The notes under the pieces were generated by a model. That model did no database searches. It worked only from the letters and a program-made list of their open reading frames with translations, and was not told the origin of the DNA. A stretch of DNA of 64,000 nucleotides, from assembly GCA_900316955.1 (NCBI GenBank), contig ONEX01000004.1, forward strand, positions 78,104-142,103, written 5' to 3'. This DNA is from an uncultured Bacteroidales bacterium. GTDB taxonomy: Bacteria > Bacteroidota > Bacteroidia > Bacteroidales > UBA932. Positions 50,613-61,529 of this stretch are shown one piece after another. Position numbers and translations under genes: made by a program. Each line of letters begins with the position of its first letter. The stretch's first letter is position 1.

Positions 50613-53600
50613 ATGAAGAAACTGTTCCCCCTTCTTTTGCTTTTCTTCACGGCATTTCCTGCCTTCCATTCCTGCGGGGAAGAAACGATTCCCGTCTCTT
50701 CCATCGAACTGAATAAGACATCCCTGGTCATGATGGAAGGCGAAGAGGCTACCCTCACCGCCACCGTCAAACCGGCCGATGCCACTGAAAAAACCGTATC
50801 CTGGCGCACCACGGACGAGTCGATCGTCAGCGTGAACAACGGCCGGCTCAAGGCGCTCAAACCCGGCAATGCCCTGGTCACCGCGATGGCGGGAGGCAAG
50901 TCGGAGAGTTGCAGCATCCGCGTCGAGCAGCGCACCGTCGCCGTGACCTCCGTCGAACTGGACCGGAAGACGCTGGAGATGACGGAGGGCGATGAAGTCA
51001 CCCTCACCGCCACCGTCAAACCCGACGACGCCACCGACAAGACGGTCACCTGGAGTACGTCGGACGCGTCCGTCGCCACGGTGACGGGCGGCAAAGTGAA
51101 GGCCCTCAAGCCCGGAAACGTCACCATCACGGCCGCGGCGGGCGAGAAGTCGGCCCAGTGCGCCGTCACCGTCCAGGCCAAGGTCATCCCCGTAACCTCC
51201 GTCACGCTGGACAAGACCACGTTGACCCTGACCGAGGGCGACGAGACCACCCTCACCGCCACCGTCAAGCCGGATGACGCCACCGACAAGACGGTCACCT
51301 GGACGACTTCCGATGCGACCGTCGCCACGGTGACGGACGGCAAAGTGAAGGCCCTCAAGGCCGGCACGGCCACGATCACGGCAAAGGCGGGCGACAAGAC
51401 GGCCACGTGCGCCGTCACCGTCCAGGCGAAAGTCATACCGGTGACCTCGATGTGGTTGGACAAGTCGGAACTGGAGTTGACCGAAGGCGACGAGGCCGTC
51501 CTCACCGCGACCGTCATGCCGGAGAACGCCACCGACAAGACGGTCACCTGGACCTCGTCGAACACCTCCGTCGCCACCGTCACGAACGGTAAGGTGAAGG
51601 CGGTCAAGGCCGGTACTGCCACGATTACCGCGAAGGCGGGGGACAAGTCGGCCAAGTGCACCGTCACCGTCCTTCCGTCCTTCATCGCCGTGACTTCCGT
51701 CACCCTGGACAAGACCACGCTCGGCCTGGTCGAAGGCGACCAGGCCGTCCTCACCGCCACCGTCAGCCCGGACAACGCCACGGAACCCGCCGTCACCTGG
51801 ACCACCTCCAATGCATCCGTCGCCACGGTCGAAGACGGGATGGTGACGGCCGTCAAAGCCGGCACCGCCGTCATCACCGCCAAGGCGGGGGACAAGTCGG
51901 CCAAGTGCACCGTCACCGTCACGGCGGCCTTCGTTCCCGTGACCTCCGTCACCCTGAACAAGACGACGTTGGAGATGACCGAGGGCGACGAGGCCACCCT
52001 CACCGCCACCGTCAAACCGGACAACGCCACCGACAAGACGGTCACCTGGACCTCGTCGGATGCGACCGTCGCCACCGTCACGGACGGCAAGGTGAAGGCG
52101 CTGAAGGCCGGGAGCGTCACCATCACGGCCACGGCGGGCGAGAAGTCGGCCACGTGCGCCATCACCGTCAAGGCGAAAGTCATCCCCGTGACTTCCATCA
52201 CCCTGGACAAGACTACGCTCAGCCTGACCGCGGGCGACGAAGCCACGCTCATCGCCACCGTCAAACCGGACAACGCCACGGACAAGACCGTTACCTGGAC
52301 TTCCTCGGATCCGTCCGTCGCCACGGTGGCGGACGGCAAGGTGCATGCTGTCAAGCTAGGCATCGCCGTCATCACCGCGAAGGCGGGCGACAAGACGGCC
52401 ACGTGCACCGTCACCGTCGCGGCGAAGGTCATTCCCGTGACCTCCATCTGGTTGGACAAGTCGGAAATGGAACTGACGGAAGGCGACGAGGCCATCCTCA
52501 CCGCCACCGTCAAACCGGACAACGCCACGGACAAGACCGTCACCTGGACCTCGTCGGATACGTCCGTCGCCACGGTGACGGACGGCAAGGTGAAGGCCCT
52601 CAAGCCGGGCGCGGCCACGATCACCGCGAAGGCGGGCGACAAGTCGGCCAAGTGCACCGTCACCGTCGCGGCAAAGGTCATCCCCGTGACCTCCGTGACG
52701 CTGGACCAGCATACGCTGGAAATGACGGTGGGCGAAGAGTATACGCTGCACGCGACGATCCTGCCGGAAGATGCCACCAACAAGAACATTGACTGGATTT
52801 CGTCGAGTGAGTATTTTGCCACGGTCGAAGACGGCCTGGTGAAAGCCCTGAACCCCGGAGAGGTCACCATCACCGCCCAGGTTGCGGACAAGGAGGACCG
52901 GTGCGTCATCACCATCAAGGAAGCGACCATCCCCGTCACCTCCCTCGCCCTGGATGCTGTCGAAATGACCCTGATCGTGGGCAAGAACGCCACCCTGACC
53001 GCGACTGTCAAGCCGGACAACGCCACGGACAAGACTGTGACCTGGACGACGTCGAATGCAAAGGTCGCCACCGTCACGGACGGCGTAGTGACGGCCGTCG
53101 CGACCGGTACGTCCAACATCACCGCGAAGGCGGGGGACAAGACGGCCACGTGCGCCATAACCGTCGTCAATAAACCGGTGATCAATCTCCCGGTGACATC
53201 GATGGAAACCGGCGGACGTGTCGACATGCCCGGTTCGCTCTCGTATTCGATCACGAACCCGTTGCCCGGCGAGACCCTGCAGGCCTACAGCGACGTCAAC
53301 TGGATCCGGATCACCGAAATCACCGAGACCGAAGTCAAGTTCAAGACGGAGCGGGCCTCCACGACCGACCGTACGGGAACCATCTACCTCAACTACCAGG
53401 ACGCCGACCAGAAATCCTTTACGGTCAACCAGCATAATTTCAACTATGACTGGACGACGATCACGGTGACGCCGACCTCGGTCAGCGCCCCGGCTTCCGG
53501 GCAGACCTACACGGTCTCCTATACCGTCCAGAACCCCGTCGAAGGCTATCCGGTCTTCGCCCGTACCTATCCCTCCAACTGCGAATGGATCACGTCCATC

Positions 53601-55412
53601 GAGGTCAATCCGACCAGTTCGAGCGCCGGTACCGCCACCTTCACGGTCAAGGCGAATACCACGACCGAGGCGCGGGAAGCCAAATTCCGGCTCCAGAGCC
53701 AAGCCGTCGCGACGAATGCGGTCGTATCGGTCTCCCAGGCCGGACAGCCCGCCGGACCGCCGGACATCGACATGGGCGGACGCGATCTGAACGCGACCTA
53801 TGGCCTCTATCCGGGCGGCGAGGAGGAAAACTTCTATGCCCGCGTGGTCAACCCGGTCGAAGGCACCCAGCTGAAGATATCGGCGGACGTGTCCTGGATG
53901 ACGAAGTTCCGGGATGAAGGCGACAACCATTATTTCACGGCGACGGCGAACCGGACGGGCGCGACGCGGTACGGCAATGTCACCGTGACTTACGGCTCGA
54001 TTTCCAAGACCATCAAATACGTCCAGGAAGCCGCCCCGCTGGACATCGTCCTGACGCCGAACAACGCGACGTTCGACTATCATCCGAGGTCCGTCTCCTT
54101 CGAGATCTCCCTGCCGGATGGCATTGATTACAACCAGCTGAACGTCACGACGGACTATACGCGCATCATCCGGAATCTCACGCGCAACGGCAACAAGGTC
54201 ACGTTCGACCTGCGGGAGAACAATGACGGCTATGACCGGACGGCGGAGATCGAGGTCTCCCTGGGTTCCGTGAAGGCGACATTCAATCTGACGCAGACCT
54301 ATGAGGCGCCGGTCTTCCACGTGTATCCTTCCACCTCCGTCACGGTCGGTTATGCCGAAGCCGACCATCCTCTCGACGTCCAGGTGGAGAACCCGAGAGA
54401 GCAGATCCAGCTTTCGCTGCTGAACCTGGATGCTCCGGGCTGGATCACGTGCCGGACGGTGAACGGCGTTCCTACCTTCCACGTCTATGAGAACAAGACG
54501 GGCAAGTCCAGAAGCTCCAGAGTACAAATCAGTTACGGCGGCTACACCGAACTGGGATACGTGAATGTGACCGTCACGCAGACGACGGCGTCCACCGCGA
54601 TCACCGTCACGCCGGCCCGGATCGACTGCGGCGCCGCCGGCACGACGCAGACGCTCACGTTCTCCATCACCGATCCGCTGTCGGGCGTCGAAATGACGGC
54701 CACTCCGGGCAGTCCCTGGATCCAGGTCAACTCCGTGTCCAACACCTCCGCCAAGGTGACGGTCTCCAAGAACCTGGCGAACAAGAGCAGGAGTTCCAGC
54801 ATCACGTTCTACTATGGCAGCTACAGCGTGGTCGTTCCCGTCACGCAGCAGGCCAGCGACACGCCGGCCGGCTTCGTCGACCTGGGCCTGCCCAGCGGCA
54901 CGCTCTGGGCCGAGGCCAACGTGGGCGCGGCGTCGGACTACGAGGCGGGATCCTTCTTCGCCTGGGCCGAGAAGACGCCGAAGACGACGTTCAGCTGGAA
55001 CAACTACCTGTGGGGAACCGTCAGCAACCTCACCAAGTACAATGCCTCGGACAAGAAGACGCTGGTCGAGCTGGCGGACGATGCCGCCTACCAGGCCAAT
55101 GCTTCCTGGACCCTCCCGACGAAGGCCCAGTTCGAGGAACTGATGGACTACTGCGACCTCGAATGGGTGGACAGCGCGCCGTACTACGGCATGAGGTTCA
55201 AGTCCAAGGTCGGAGACACGTCCATCTTCCTCCCGGCGGCCGGTTTCATCCAGACCTGGGCGGACGGTGAATGGGCCGGCTACTACTGGAGCAAGAGCCT
55301 GTACACGAACGACCGGACGAAGGCCTACTACCTCATCATCATGGAATCCGCCGACCTGGTGCAGACGATGGAGCGCTACACCGGCATGACGGTCCGCGCC
55401 GTCAAGAAGTAG
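50613..55412 (+). CDS. Giant surface lipoprotein: ten BIG2 repeats, six BACON-like domains, Fib_succ_major-type C-terminus
   Basis: The 1599-residue product has a lipobox (FPAFHSCGEE). Residues about 25-850 are ten bacterial Ig-like (BIG2) repeats of about 80 residues with the pattern PVTSVTLDKTTL...TVTW...ATVTDGKVKAL...TITAKAGDKSA; several are near-identical. Residues about 855-1415 are six BACON-like domains, each ending in a T-V-T-Q or V-N-Q strand. Residues about 1417-1599 (VDLGLPSGTLWAEANVG, LPTKAQFEELMDYC, IFLPAAGFI, GYYWSKSL, MTVRAV) match the Fibrobacter-type paralogous domain that is common in Bacteroidetes surface proteins. It probably projects from the cell to bind glycans or host surfaces. 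The function is not proven; the gene has its own promoter and is followed by a terminator. Confidence 0.88.
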   Translation: MKKLFPLLLLFFTAFPAFHSCGEETIPVSSIELNKTSLVMMEGEEATLTATVKPADATEKTVSWRTTDESIVSVNNGRLKALKPGNALVTAMAGGKSESCSIRVEQRTVAVTSVELDRKTLEMTEGDEVTLTATVKPDDATDKTVTWSTSDASVATVTGGKVKALKPGNVTITAAAGEKSAQCAVTVQAKVIPVTSVTLDKTTLTLTEGDETTLTATVKPDDATDKTVTWTTSDATVATVTDGKVKALKAGTATITAKAGDKTATCAVTVQAKVIPVTSMWLDKSELELTEGDEAVLTATVMPENATDKTVTWTSSNTSVATVTNGKVKAVKAGTATITAKAGDKSAKCTVTVLPSFIAVTSVTLDKTTLGLVEGDQAVLTATVSPDNATEPAVTWTTSNASVATVEDGMVTAVKAGTAVITAKAGDKSAKCTVTVTAAFVPVTSVTLNKTTLEMTEGDEATLTATVKPDNATDKTVTWTSSDATVATVTDGKVKALKAGSVTITATAGEKSATCAITVKAKVIPVTSITLDKTTLSLTAGDEATLIATVKPDNATDKTVTWTSSDPSVATVADGKVHAVKLGIAVITAKAGDKTATCTVTVAAKVIPVTSIWLDKSEMELTEGDEAILTATVKPDNATDKTVTWTSSDTSVATVTDGKVKALKPGAATITAKAGDKSAKCTVTVAAKVIPVTSVTLDQHTLEMTVGEEYTLHATILPEDATNKNIDWISSSEYFATVEDGLVKALNPGEVTITAQVADKEDRCVITIKEATIPVTSLALDAVEMTLIVGKNATLTATVKPDNATDKTVTWTTSNAKVATVTDGVVTAVATGTSNITAKAGDKTATCAITVVNKPVINLPVTSMETGGRVDMPGSLSYSITNPLPGETLQAYSDVNWIRITEITETEVKFKTERASTTDRTGTIYLNYQDADQKSFTVNQHNFNYDWTTITVTPTSVSAPASGQTYTVSYTVQNPVEGYPVFARTYPSNCEWITSIEVNPTSSSAGTATFTVKANTTTEAREAKFRLQSQAVATNAVVSVSQAGQPAGPPDIDMGGRDLNATYGLYPGGEEENFYARVVNPVEGTQLKISADVSWMTKFRDEGDNHYFTATANRTGATRYGNVTVTYGSISKTIKYVQEAAPLDIVLTPNNATFDYHPRSVSFEISLPDGIDYNQLNVTTDYTRIIRNLTRNGNKVTFDLRENNDGYDRTAEIEVSLGSVKATFNLTQTYEAPVFHVYPSTSVTVGYAEADHPLDVQVENPREQIQLSLLNLDAPGWITCRTVNGVPTFHVYENKTGKSRSSRVQISYGGYTELGYVNVTVTQTTASTAITVTPARIDCGAAGTTQTLTFSITDPLSGVEMTATPGSPWIQVNSVSNTSAKVTVSKNLANKSRSSSITFYYGSYSVVVPVTQQASDTPAGFVDLGLPSGTLWAEANVGAASDYEAGSFFAWAEKTPKTTFSWNNYLWGTVSNLTKYNASDKKTLVELADDAAYQANASWTLPTKAQFEELMDYCDLEWVDSAPYYGMRFKSKVGDTSIFLPAAGFIQTWADGEWAGYYWSKSLYTNDRTKAYYLIIMESADLVQTMERYTGMTVRAVKK

Positions 55413-55436
55413 CGGCTTGCCGAATCCCTTGCGAAC

Positions 55437-55480
55437 GAGGGCGGTCCGACCGGGCCGCCCTCATCGTTTTGTCGTTTTTT
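55437..55480 (+). terminator. Terminator after the surface lipoprotein
   Basis: GAGGGCGG pairs perfectly with CCGCCCTC over a ten-base loop; two T-rich tracts follow. Confidence 0.75.
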
Positions 55481-55484
55481 TTCG

Positions 55485-55492
55485 TACCTTTG
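55485..55492 (+). promoter_or_regulatory. -7 box for uvrA
   Basis: TACCTTTG ends eight bases before the ATG at 55500, so the leader is very short or absent. Confidence 0.6.
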
Positions 55493-55499
55493 CAATCCT

Positions 55500-58292
55500 A
55501 TGCGGGAGAAGGAATTCATACAGGTACGGGGCGCGAAGGCGAACAACCTGCAGAATATCGACGTGGACATCCCGAGAGGGGAGTTCGTCGTCGTGACGGG
55601 GCTTTCCGGCAGCGGAAAGTCCTCGCTGGCGTTCGATACCATCTACGCGGAGGGCCAGCGCCGGTACATGGACACCCTGTCCACGTACGCGAAGCACTTC
55701 ATGGGCATCCTCGAGAAGCCCGAGGTGGAGGAGATCCGCGGCCTGAGCCCGATCATCGCCATCGAGCAGAAGACCACCGGGAACAACCCCCGCTCCACCG
55801 TGGGCACCATCACGGAGATCTATGACTTCCTCCGCCTGCTGTACGCGAAGGGTTCGCGCGCCATCTCGCCGGAGTCCGGCGAGGAGATGGTGCGCTACAC
55901 CGACGGCCAGATCGTGGACCTGATCCTCACCTCCTACCGCGACCGCAAGTGCTACCTGCTGGCGCCGCTCGTACGGGGCCGCAAGGGCCATTACCGCGAG
56001 CTGTTCGACCAGCTCCGGAAGCGCGGCTACACGGAGGTCCGCATCGACGGGGAAATCCTGGAACTGCAGGGCGTGCAGGCCCTGGACCGCTACAAGCCGC
56101 ATTTCATCGAGCTCGTCGTGGACCGCCTCAAACCCGGGGCGGGGGACGACAAGCGGGTGCGCGACTCCGTCGCCCAGGCGCTTTCCGCCGGCAAGGGGTC
56201 GGTGGCCGTGATGGACCTGGAAACGGGCGCGCTGCAGCATTTCTCCAAGCACCTGGTGGACCCGGTGACAGGCACCTCCCTCCAGGAGCCGCAACCGCAC
56301 ACGTTCTCCTTCAATTCGCCGCAGGGCTACTGCCCGCACTGCAAGGGCCTCGGCACCATCGTGGACGTGAATGTCGACACCATCATCCCGGACCGGACCG
56401 TTTCCATCGCCGACGGGGCCATCGTCCCGCTGGGGAAGGTCCGCGAGAGCCGGAAGTTCGACATCGTCCGCTCCATCGCCCGGAAATACGGTTTCAGCTT
56501 GTACGAGCCCATCGGCACCCTGCCGGACGAGGCGGTGATGCTGCTCGTGTACGGCTCGGACGAGCTGTTCCGGGTGGGCGACGGCGGCCTTTCTGAGATG
56601 GAGGCCTGGGACGGCGTGATCGACCATATCGAGGACACGATCGTGTGTCCCGACTGCCATGGCACGCGCCTCTCGAAGGAAGCGCTCTGCTTCCGCATCG
56701 ACGGAAAAACGATCGCCGAAGTGGCCGCGATGGAGATGTCCGAGCTGCGCAAGTGGCTGGACGACATCCCCGCCGGCTTCAACCAGCGGGAGCTGAACGT
56801 CTCCCGCGACATCCTCAAGGAACTGCGCGAGCGGGTCCAGTTCATGCTGGACGTGGGCCTGGACTACCTGTCGCTGGACCGCGCCACGGCGTCCCTGTCC
56901 GGCGGCGAGAGCCAGCGCATCCGCCTGGCGACGCAGATCGGCTCCAAGCTCGTGAACGTGCTCTATATCCTGGACGAGCCGTCCATCGGCCTGCACCAGA
57001 AGGACAACCGCAAGCTCATCGCCTCGCTGAAGGCCCTCCGCGACGAGGGCAATTCCGTGATGGTGGTGGAGCACGACGCGGAGACGATGTACAGTGCCGA
57101 CTGGCTCGTGGACGTGGGTCCTGGGGCGGGGGAGCAGGGCGGCAAGATCTGCCTCAGCGCACCGCTCGGGACGCTCCTGAAGGACGAGCCGATGGACGCG
57201 GATACCGCCTCCCACGCCGTCGTGGGCCCGTCCGTGACGCTGGATTACCTGCGGGGGCTGAAGACGATCCCGGTGCCGGCCCGCCGCCGGCGCGGGAACG
57301 GCGAGACCCTCACGCTCCGCGGCGCGCGGGGCAACAACCTCAAGAATATCGACGTATCGTTCCCGCTGGGCTGCTTCATCGGCGTGGCCGGTCTTTCCGG
57401 CAGCGGCAAGTCCTCGCTCGTGAACGAGACGCTCATGCCCATCCTCAAGCAGAAGTTCTACCACGGCAAGGAGAAACCCCTGCCGTACGATGCCCTGGAG
57501 GGGATCGAGCATATCGACAAGCTCATCGAGATCGACCAGTCGCCCATCGGCCGCACCCCGCGGTCGAATCCGGCCACCTTCACCGGCGTGTTCAACGACA
57601 TCCGCCTCCTCTTCGAGGAGACGCAGGACGCGAAGGTGCGGGGCTTCAAGGCCGGCCGCTTCTCCTTCAACGTGCCCGGCGGCCGCTGCGAGGAGTGCAA
57701 GGGCGCGGGCATCAAGGTCATCGAGATGAACTTCCTCCCGTCGGTCCACGTGCCCTGCGACCAGTGCCGCGGCCGCCGCTACAAGGAGGACACCCTCGCC
57801 GTCCGTTACAAGGGAAAGAATATCAACGACGTGCTGGAAATGCCAGTCGCGGAGGCCTACGAGTTCTTCAAGCCCATCCCGAAGATCGCCACGAAACTGA
57901 AGGCGATGGTGGACGTGGGCCTCGGGTATGTCCATCTGGGACAGTCCGCCGTGACCCTCTCCGGCGGCGAGAGCCAGCGCATGAAGCTGGCCTCGGAACT
58001 CTCCCGTCCCTCCACCGGCCGCACCCTGTACATCCTGGACGAACCCACCACGGGCCTCCATTTCGAGGATATCCAGGTGCTCCTCGGCGTGCTGGACCGC
58101 CTCGTGGAGGCCGGCAACACCGTCATCATCATCGAACACAACCTGGACGTGCTGAAGAGCGTGGACTGGCTCATCGACATGGGCCCGGAAGGCGGCCGCC
58201 GTGGTGGACGCATCGTCGCTCAGGGCACCCCCGAGGAACTCGCCCTCGACCCCGCCTCCGTCACCGGCCCGTTCCTGAAGGACGTGCTGTAA
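55500..58292 (+). CDS. uvrA: Excinuclease ABC subunit A (UvrA-type ATPase) with an incomplete first zinc module
   Basis: The 930-residue protein has two ABC ATPase halves. Walker A motifs are at about residue 35 ([12 protein letters not shown], Lys40) and 625 ([12 protein letters not shown]); signature motifs are [13 protein letters not shown] and [13 protein letters not shown]. It recognises DNA damage with UvrB. Zinc sites: CPHCKGLG and CPDCHG are present in the first half and CEECKGAG plus CDQCRG in the second. The first Cys pair normally found just before EPRxFSFNxP is missing (here [19 protein letters not shown]). That pattern suggests a paralog of the housekeeping UvrA; a second copy elsewhere in the genome would be expected. 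The call as UvrA family is firm. Confidence 0.92.
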   Translation: MREKEFIQVRGAKANNLQNIDVDIPRGEFVVVTGLSGSGKSSLAFDTIYAEGQRRYMDTLSTYAKHFMGILEKPEVEEIRGLSPIIAIEQKTTGNNPRSTVGTITEIYDFLRLLYAKGSRAISPESGEEMVRYTDGQIVDLILTSYRDRKCYLLAPLVRGRKGHYRELFDQLRKRGYTEVRIDGEILELQGVQALDRYKPHFIELVVDRLKPGAGDDKRVRDSVAQALSAGKGSVAVMDLETGALQHFSKHLVDPVTGTSLQEPQPHTFSFNSPQGYCPHCKGLGTIVDVNVDTIIPDRTVSIADGAIVPLGKVRESRKFDIVRSIARKYGFSLYEPIGTLPDEAVMLLVYGSDELFRVGDGGLSEMEAWDGVIDHIEDTIVCPDCHGTRLSKEALCFRIDGKTIAEVAAMEMSELRKWLDDIPAGFNQRELNVSRDILKELRERVQFMLDVGLDYLSLDRATASLSGGESQRIRLATQIGSKLVNVLYILDEPSIGLHQKDNRKLIASLKALRDEGNSVMVVEHDAETMYSADWLVDVGPGAGEQGGKICLSAPLGTLLKDEPMDADTASHAVVGPSVTLDYLRGLKTIPVPARRRRGNGETLTLRGARGNNLKNIDVSFPLGCFIGVAGLSGSGKSSLVNETLMPILKQKFYHGKEKPLPYDALEGIEHIDKLIEIDQSPIGRTPRSNPATFTGVFNDIRLLFEETQDAKVRGFKAGRFSFNVPGGRCEECKGAGIKVIEMNFLPSVHVPCDQCRGRRYKEDTLAVRYKGKNINDVLEMPVAEAYEFFKPIPKIATKLKAMVDVGLGYVHLGQSAVTLSGGESQRMKLASELSRPSTGRTLYILDEPTTGLHFEDIQVLLGVLDRLVEAGNTVIIIEHNLDVLKSVDWLIDMGPEGGRRGGRIVAQGTPEELALDPASVTGPFLKDVL

Positions 58293-59603
58293 CTACCGGC
58301 TCGGGGCGTCCAGCTTCAGCTCTGGATGCTTGCGGGCGTTCCGAGCGAACAGGAGCGCGGTCACGAGCGCGAGCACGCAGAGGCCCGTGAACATCAGTTC
58401 TACGGTGACCGGCGTACCGGATTCGCTGCCCAGGATGCCGCCCGCCAGGCGCTTGAACACCAGCAGGCCCAGGTTCTGGACCCAGTAGATGAGCGCGAAG
58501 GTCGTGCCCAGAATCTTGTCCGGGACGATTTTCGGCACGCTGGGCCACAGGGCGGCCGGGACCAGGGAGTAGCCGAAGCCGAGCATCGCCATCGCGAGGT
58601 AGCCCCAGAACGGAACGCCGGCCGGGGCGAAGGCCAGCAGCAGGTGTGCGGCGAGGGCGAGGATGGAGCCGAAGATCATCCAGCGCGTGCCCTTGCCCAC
58701 CCGGTCCACCATCCCGCCGAACAGCGGCGCGAAGATGACGGTGGAGAACGGAAGCATGGACACCATCCAGCCGGCGGCCTCGGCGGGAATGTCGAAGCGG
58801 GGGATCAGGATGGCGCCGGCGAATTTCTTGAACGCGATGATGCTGCTGTAAAACAGCACGCACAGCAGGCCCAGAAGCCAGAAATTCTTGTTGCCCAGCA
58901 CCTTGAAGGCATCGGCGAAGCGGAAGTCGTCGGCCTTGTTAGCCGTGCCTCCCTGCTTCGGGTAACGCCGGGCGTCCATCGCCACGAACGCCGCCCAGAG
59001 GATGAGTCCGAGCGCCATCAGCCCCATGCCCAGGAGGGCGGGACGGGCTGTCTCGGCGAGGGAATACACATGGTCCGCCTGCTGGGTGACCAGTTTCGGC
59101 GAGATGACCAGCGCAAAAGCGGTGCCCAGGCGGGCGATCGCCAGGTGCAGGCCCATCGCGAGGGCCATGCCCCCGTCCTTGAACCAGCGGCCGATGGAGC
59201 GGTTCACCACCGTCCCGGCCATCTCGCTGCCGAGGCCGAAGACCATGCAGCCCGCATACGCGAGCGTCGCGGAGCTCTTCTGTCCGGACAGGATGGCCCA
59301 GGTCACGAGGCCCGCGCCGGCCACCATCATCCCCACGTACAGCGTGCCGGCCACCCGGACGCCCCACTTGTCCAGCAGGATGCCGAACAGCGCAAGGCCG
59401 CCGAAGATGCAAAGGACGCTGTAGCCGCTGGTGTACCGGCCGTAGTCGTTCTGGTCCCAGCCGAGCTGCGTCAGGCCGGCATCATCGAACAGGTACGAGA
59501 TGCTGGAGAACATGTCGTCGAAGTAGTACGATGCGAACATCGGTACCACCAGACACAGGAGGGCGACCCAGCAGGCCCACCGCGACGAGAGCTTCCGCGC
59601 CAT
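58293..59603 (-). CDS. Major facilitator superfamily transporter (second of a tandem pair)
   Basis: The 436-residue protein has about 12 transmembrane segments, with GLGSEMAGTVVNRSIGRWFKDG in the region of helices 4-5 and YWVQNLGLLVFKRLAGG near the C-terminus. The closest family by pattern is the MFSD1-like branch; no substrate is evident. Its ATG (59603) touches the stop of the upstream transporter gene with no gap, so the two are translationally linked. The convergent uvrA stop at 58292 abuts its own stop. Confidence 0.85.
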   Translation of the reverse strand: MARKLSSRWACWVALLCLVVPMFASYYFDDMFSSISYLFDDAGLTQLGWDQNDYGRYTSGYSVLCIFGGLALFGILLDKWGVRVAGTLYVGMMVAGAGLVTWAILSGQKSSATLAYAGCMVFGLGSEMAGTVVNRSIGRWFKDGGMALAMGLHLAIARLGTAFALVISPKLVTQQADHVYSLAETARPALLGMGLMALGLILWAAFVAMDARRYPKQGGTANKADDFRFADAFKVLGNKNFWLLGLLCVLFYSSIIAFKKFAGAILIPRFDIPAEAAGWMVSMLPFSTVIFAPLFGGMVDRVGKGTRWMIFGSILALAAHLLLAFAPAGVPFWGYLAMAMLGFGYSLVPAALWPSVPKIVPDKILGTTFALIYWVQNLGLLVFKRLAGGILGSESGTPVTVELMFTGLCVLALVTALLFARNARKHPELKLDAPSR

Positions 59604-61223
59604 TTACTGGATGTTGGGTTCTTCGAGACCGAGGTGCTTCTTCTTGTCCACGACCTTCAGGACGAGACCCAGCACGAGGGCGGCGACGCCCAGGCAGGCC
59701 AGCATCACGAGCGGGGCCGTGTAGTTGAACTGGGTGGGATCCGTCACGCCCGGGTTCGTCTTGTCGAGGACCTTGCCGATCAGGAGCGGGAACAGCCACA
59801 GGCCGATGTTCTGGATCCAGAAGATCAGCGCGTAGGCGGAGCCGATGACCTTGGCGTCCACGAGCTTCGGCACGGACGGCCACAGGGCGGCGGGAACCAG
59901 CGAGAAGCTGGCGCCGAGCACGAGGATCGTCGTGTAGGCGACGATGACGCCGCCGACGGCGTTGCCCTTGAAGGCGGGCAGGACGAAGGCGAAGGTCAGG
60001 TGGCAGGCGATCAGCAGGATGGCGCCGAGCACGAGCATCGACGCGCCCTTGCCCTTGCGGTCCAGGTAGTTGCCCAGGATCGGGGTGATGAGCACCGCCA
60101 GGAGCGGGAACACCGCGAAGATGGACTCGGCGCTCTGGCGCATGTAGCCCATGTAGCAGTACGCGATGAGGGCGGCGATGGAGATGCCCAGGAAGAGGTA
60201 CTGCTTGGTCTTGTCTTTCATGAAATTGCTCGCGAAGCCCGCAGCGGCCACGACCAGCATGATGACATACTGGATGATGGTCACGCTGGAGCCGGCCCAG
60301 AAGGAGTCGGCGGCCGGGGCGGTGAGCGTCAGGTTGCACTGGAGCATGTTCACCGCATACTTCTGGAACGGGAAGATGGCAGAGTAGTACAGCACGCACA
60401 GCAGGGCGACGATCCAGAATCCGCCGTCGGACAGGATCTTGCCGATGTCGCTGACCTTGAACGGGTCGTCCTTCTCCTCGGCCTCGCCGGTCTGCGCATC
60501 CAGTTTCTTGTCCATGAAGAAGTACACGATGCACATGATGAGGGCGATGCACATGAGCACGACGCCGAAGGCGACGGAGCGGGAGACATCGACCTGGCCG
60601 CCGAGTTTCGCGAAGAACGGCGAGAAGATCATGCAGGTGGCGACGCCGAGGCGTGCGAGAGCCATTTCGGAGCCCATCGCAAGGGCCATCTCACGTCCCT
60701 TGAACCACTTGACGATACCGCGGCTCACCGTGATGCCGGCCATCTCGCAGCCGCAGCCGAAGATCATGAAGCCGCAGGCCGCGAACTTCGCCGACGCCGG
60801 CATGCCCCGGTAGAACGGCGACACGCCCAGCTCGTCGAAGAGCGGGATGTAGTTCAGGTTGTTGGTGAACCAGGTCTCCAGGCCGCTTCCCATGAAGGAT
60901 TCGCTCACGGCGAACCACTTGATGCACGCGCCCACGAGCATCACGCCGGCGGACAGGACGGCGGTGAACCGCACGCCCATCTTGTCCAGGATGATGCCCG
61001 CGAAGATGAGGAAGAACACGAACACGTTGAGGAACACCTCGGAGCCCTGCATGGTGCCGAATGCCGTGGAGTCCCAGCCGCGGGTCTCCTGCATCAGGTC
61101 CTTGATGGGGGACAGGATATCCATGAAAATGTACGCGCAGAACATCGCCAGTGCCAGGAGCAGGAGCGCTGTCCACCGCATCGCTGCCGAATCGCGCAGC
61201 GTCTTTTTGACGGTATCAGTCAT
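59604..61223 (-). CDS. Major facilitator superfamily transporter (first of a tandem pair)
   Basis: The 539-residue protein has about 12 transmembrane segments with the paralogous block FGCGCEMAGITVSRGIVKWF and FWIQNIGLWLFPLLIGK. It is longer than its neighbour because of extra loops, including an extracellular-facing segment near residues 85-125. The start ATG at 61223 (MTDTVKKTLRDSAAMRW) is chosen; the open frame continues upstream to 61436 through the palindrome region, without a matching promoter. Substrate unknown; gene duplication within the pair is likely. Confidence 0.85.
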   Translation of the reverse strand: MTDTVKKTLRDSAAMRWTALLLLALAMFCAYIFMDILSPIKDLMQETRGWDSTAFGTMQGSEVFLNVFVFFLIFAGIILDKMGVRFTAVLSAGVMLVGACIKWFAVSESFMGSGLETWFTNNLNYIPLFDELGVSPFYRGMPASAKFAACGFMIFGCGCEMAGITVSRGIVKWFKGREMALAMGSEMALARLGVATCMIFSPFFAKLGGQVDVSRSVAFGVVLMCIALIMCIVYFFMDKKLDAQTGEAEEKDDPFKVSDIGKILSDGGFWIVALLCVLYYSAIFPFQKYAVNMLQCNLTLTAPAADSFWAGSSVTIIQYVIMLVVAAAGFASNFMKDKTKQYLFLGISIAALIAYCYMGYMRQSAESIFAVFPLLAVLITPILGNYLDRKGKGASMLVLGAILLIACHLTFAFVLPAFKGNAVGGVIVAYTTILVLGASFSLVPAALWPSVPKLVDAKVIGSAYALIFWIQNIGLWLFPLLIGKVLDKTNPGVTDPTQFNYTAPLVMLACLGVAALVLGLVLKVVDKKKHLGLEEPNIQ

Positions 61224-61353
61224 ATCGATAGGTTTTAGATTGCCAGTGAGGGGCCAGCCGGCCCAACATTTGGCGAAATTACTAAAATTATTTGATAACC
61301 GCCCATTCCTCGCTGTATTTTCTGCATTCTGTCGTAGGCTGGACCTTTCCTTT

Positions 61354-61490
61354 GGACGCAATTGCGGTAAATCCTCCTTGTGGTTTAGTCTTGATGCCGA
61401 TGCGGCAAGTTTTTCATCAAAAACTGCCATTTTCATGGCCGCATCGGCAATCGTTTCGTACTCAGATGCTGATTATCCGCAATTGCGTCC
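61354..61490. repeat. Nested inverted repeats between the MFS pair and dxs
   Basis: Three nested inverted repeats share one centre: GGACGCAATTGCGG (61354-61367) with CCGCAATTGCGTCC (61477-61490); TGCCGATGCGGC (61395-61406) with GCCGCATCGGCA (61438-61449); and AGTTTTT (61408-61414) with AAAAACT (61419-61425). The outer and middle arms are also partly palindromic in themselves. No coding frame of interest covers it. It could be a cruciform, a long stem-loop RNA leader or a paired operator array. The rest of 61224-61530 shows nothing else. Confidence 0.75.
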
Positions 61491-61529
61491 GCAGGAAGGA
61501 AGATTGGGTGGAAAGACAAAAAATATGCG

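Noticed and set aside
50680-53170. Regularly spaced repeats considered as a CRISPR or mobile array
   Set aside because: They lie in frame inside one gene and encode BIG2 domains of about 80 residues.
55461-58139. An 892-codon minus-strand open frame
   Set aside because: Shadow of uvrA, whose Walker and signature motifs are on the plus strand.
61354-61490. A thiamine (TPP) riboswitch before dxs
   Set aside because: The conserved TPP core sequences such as CTGAGA are not present; the region is made of nested palindromes instead.
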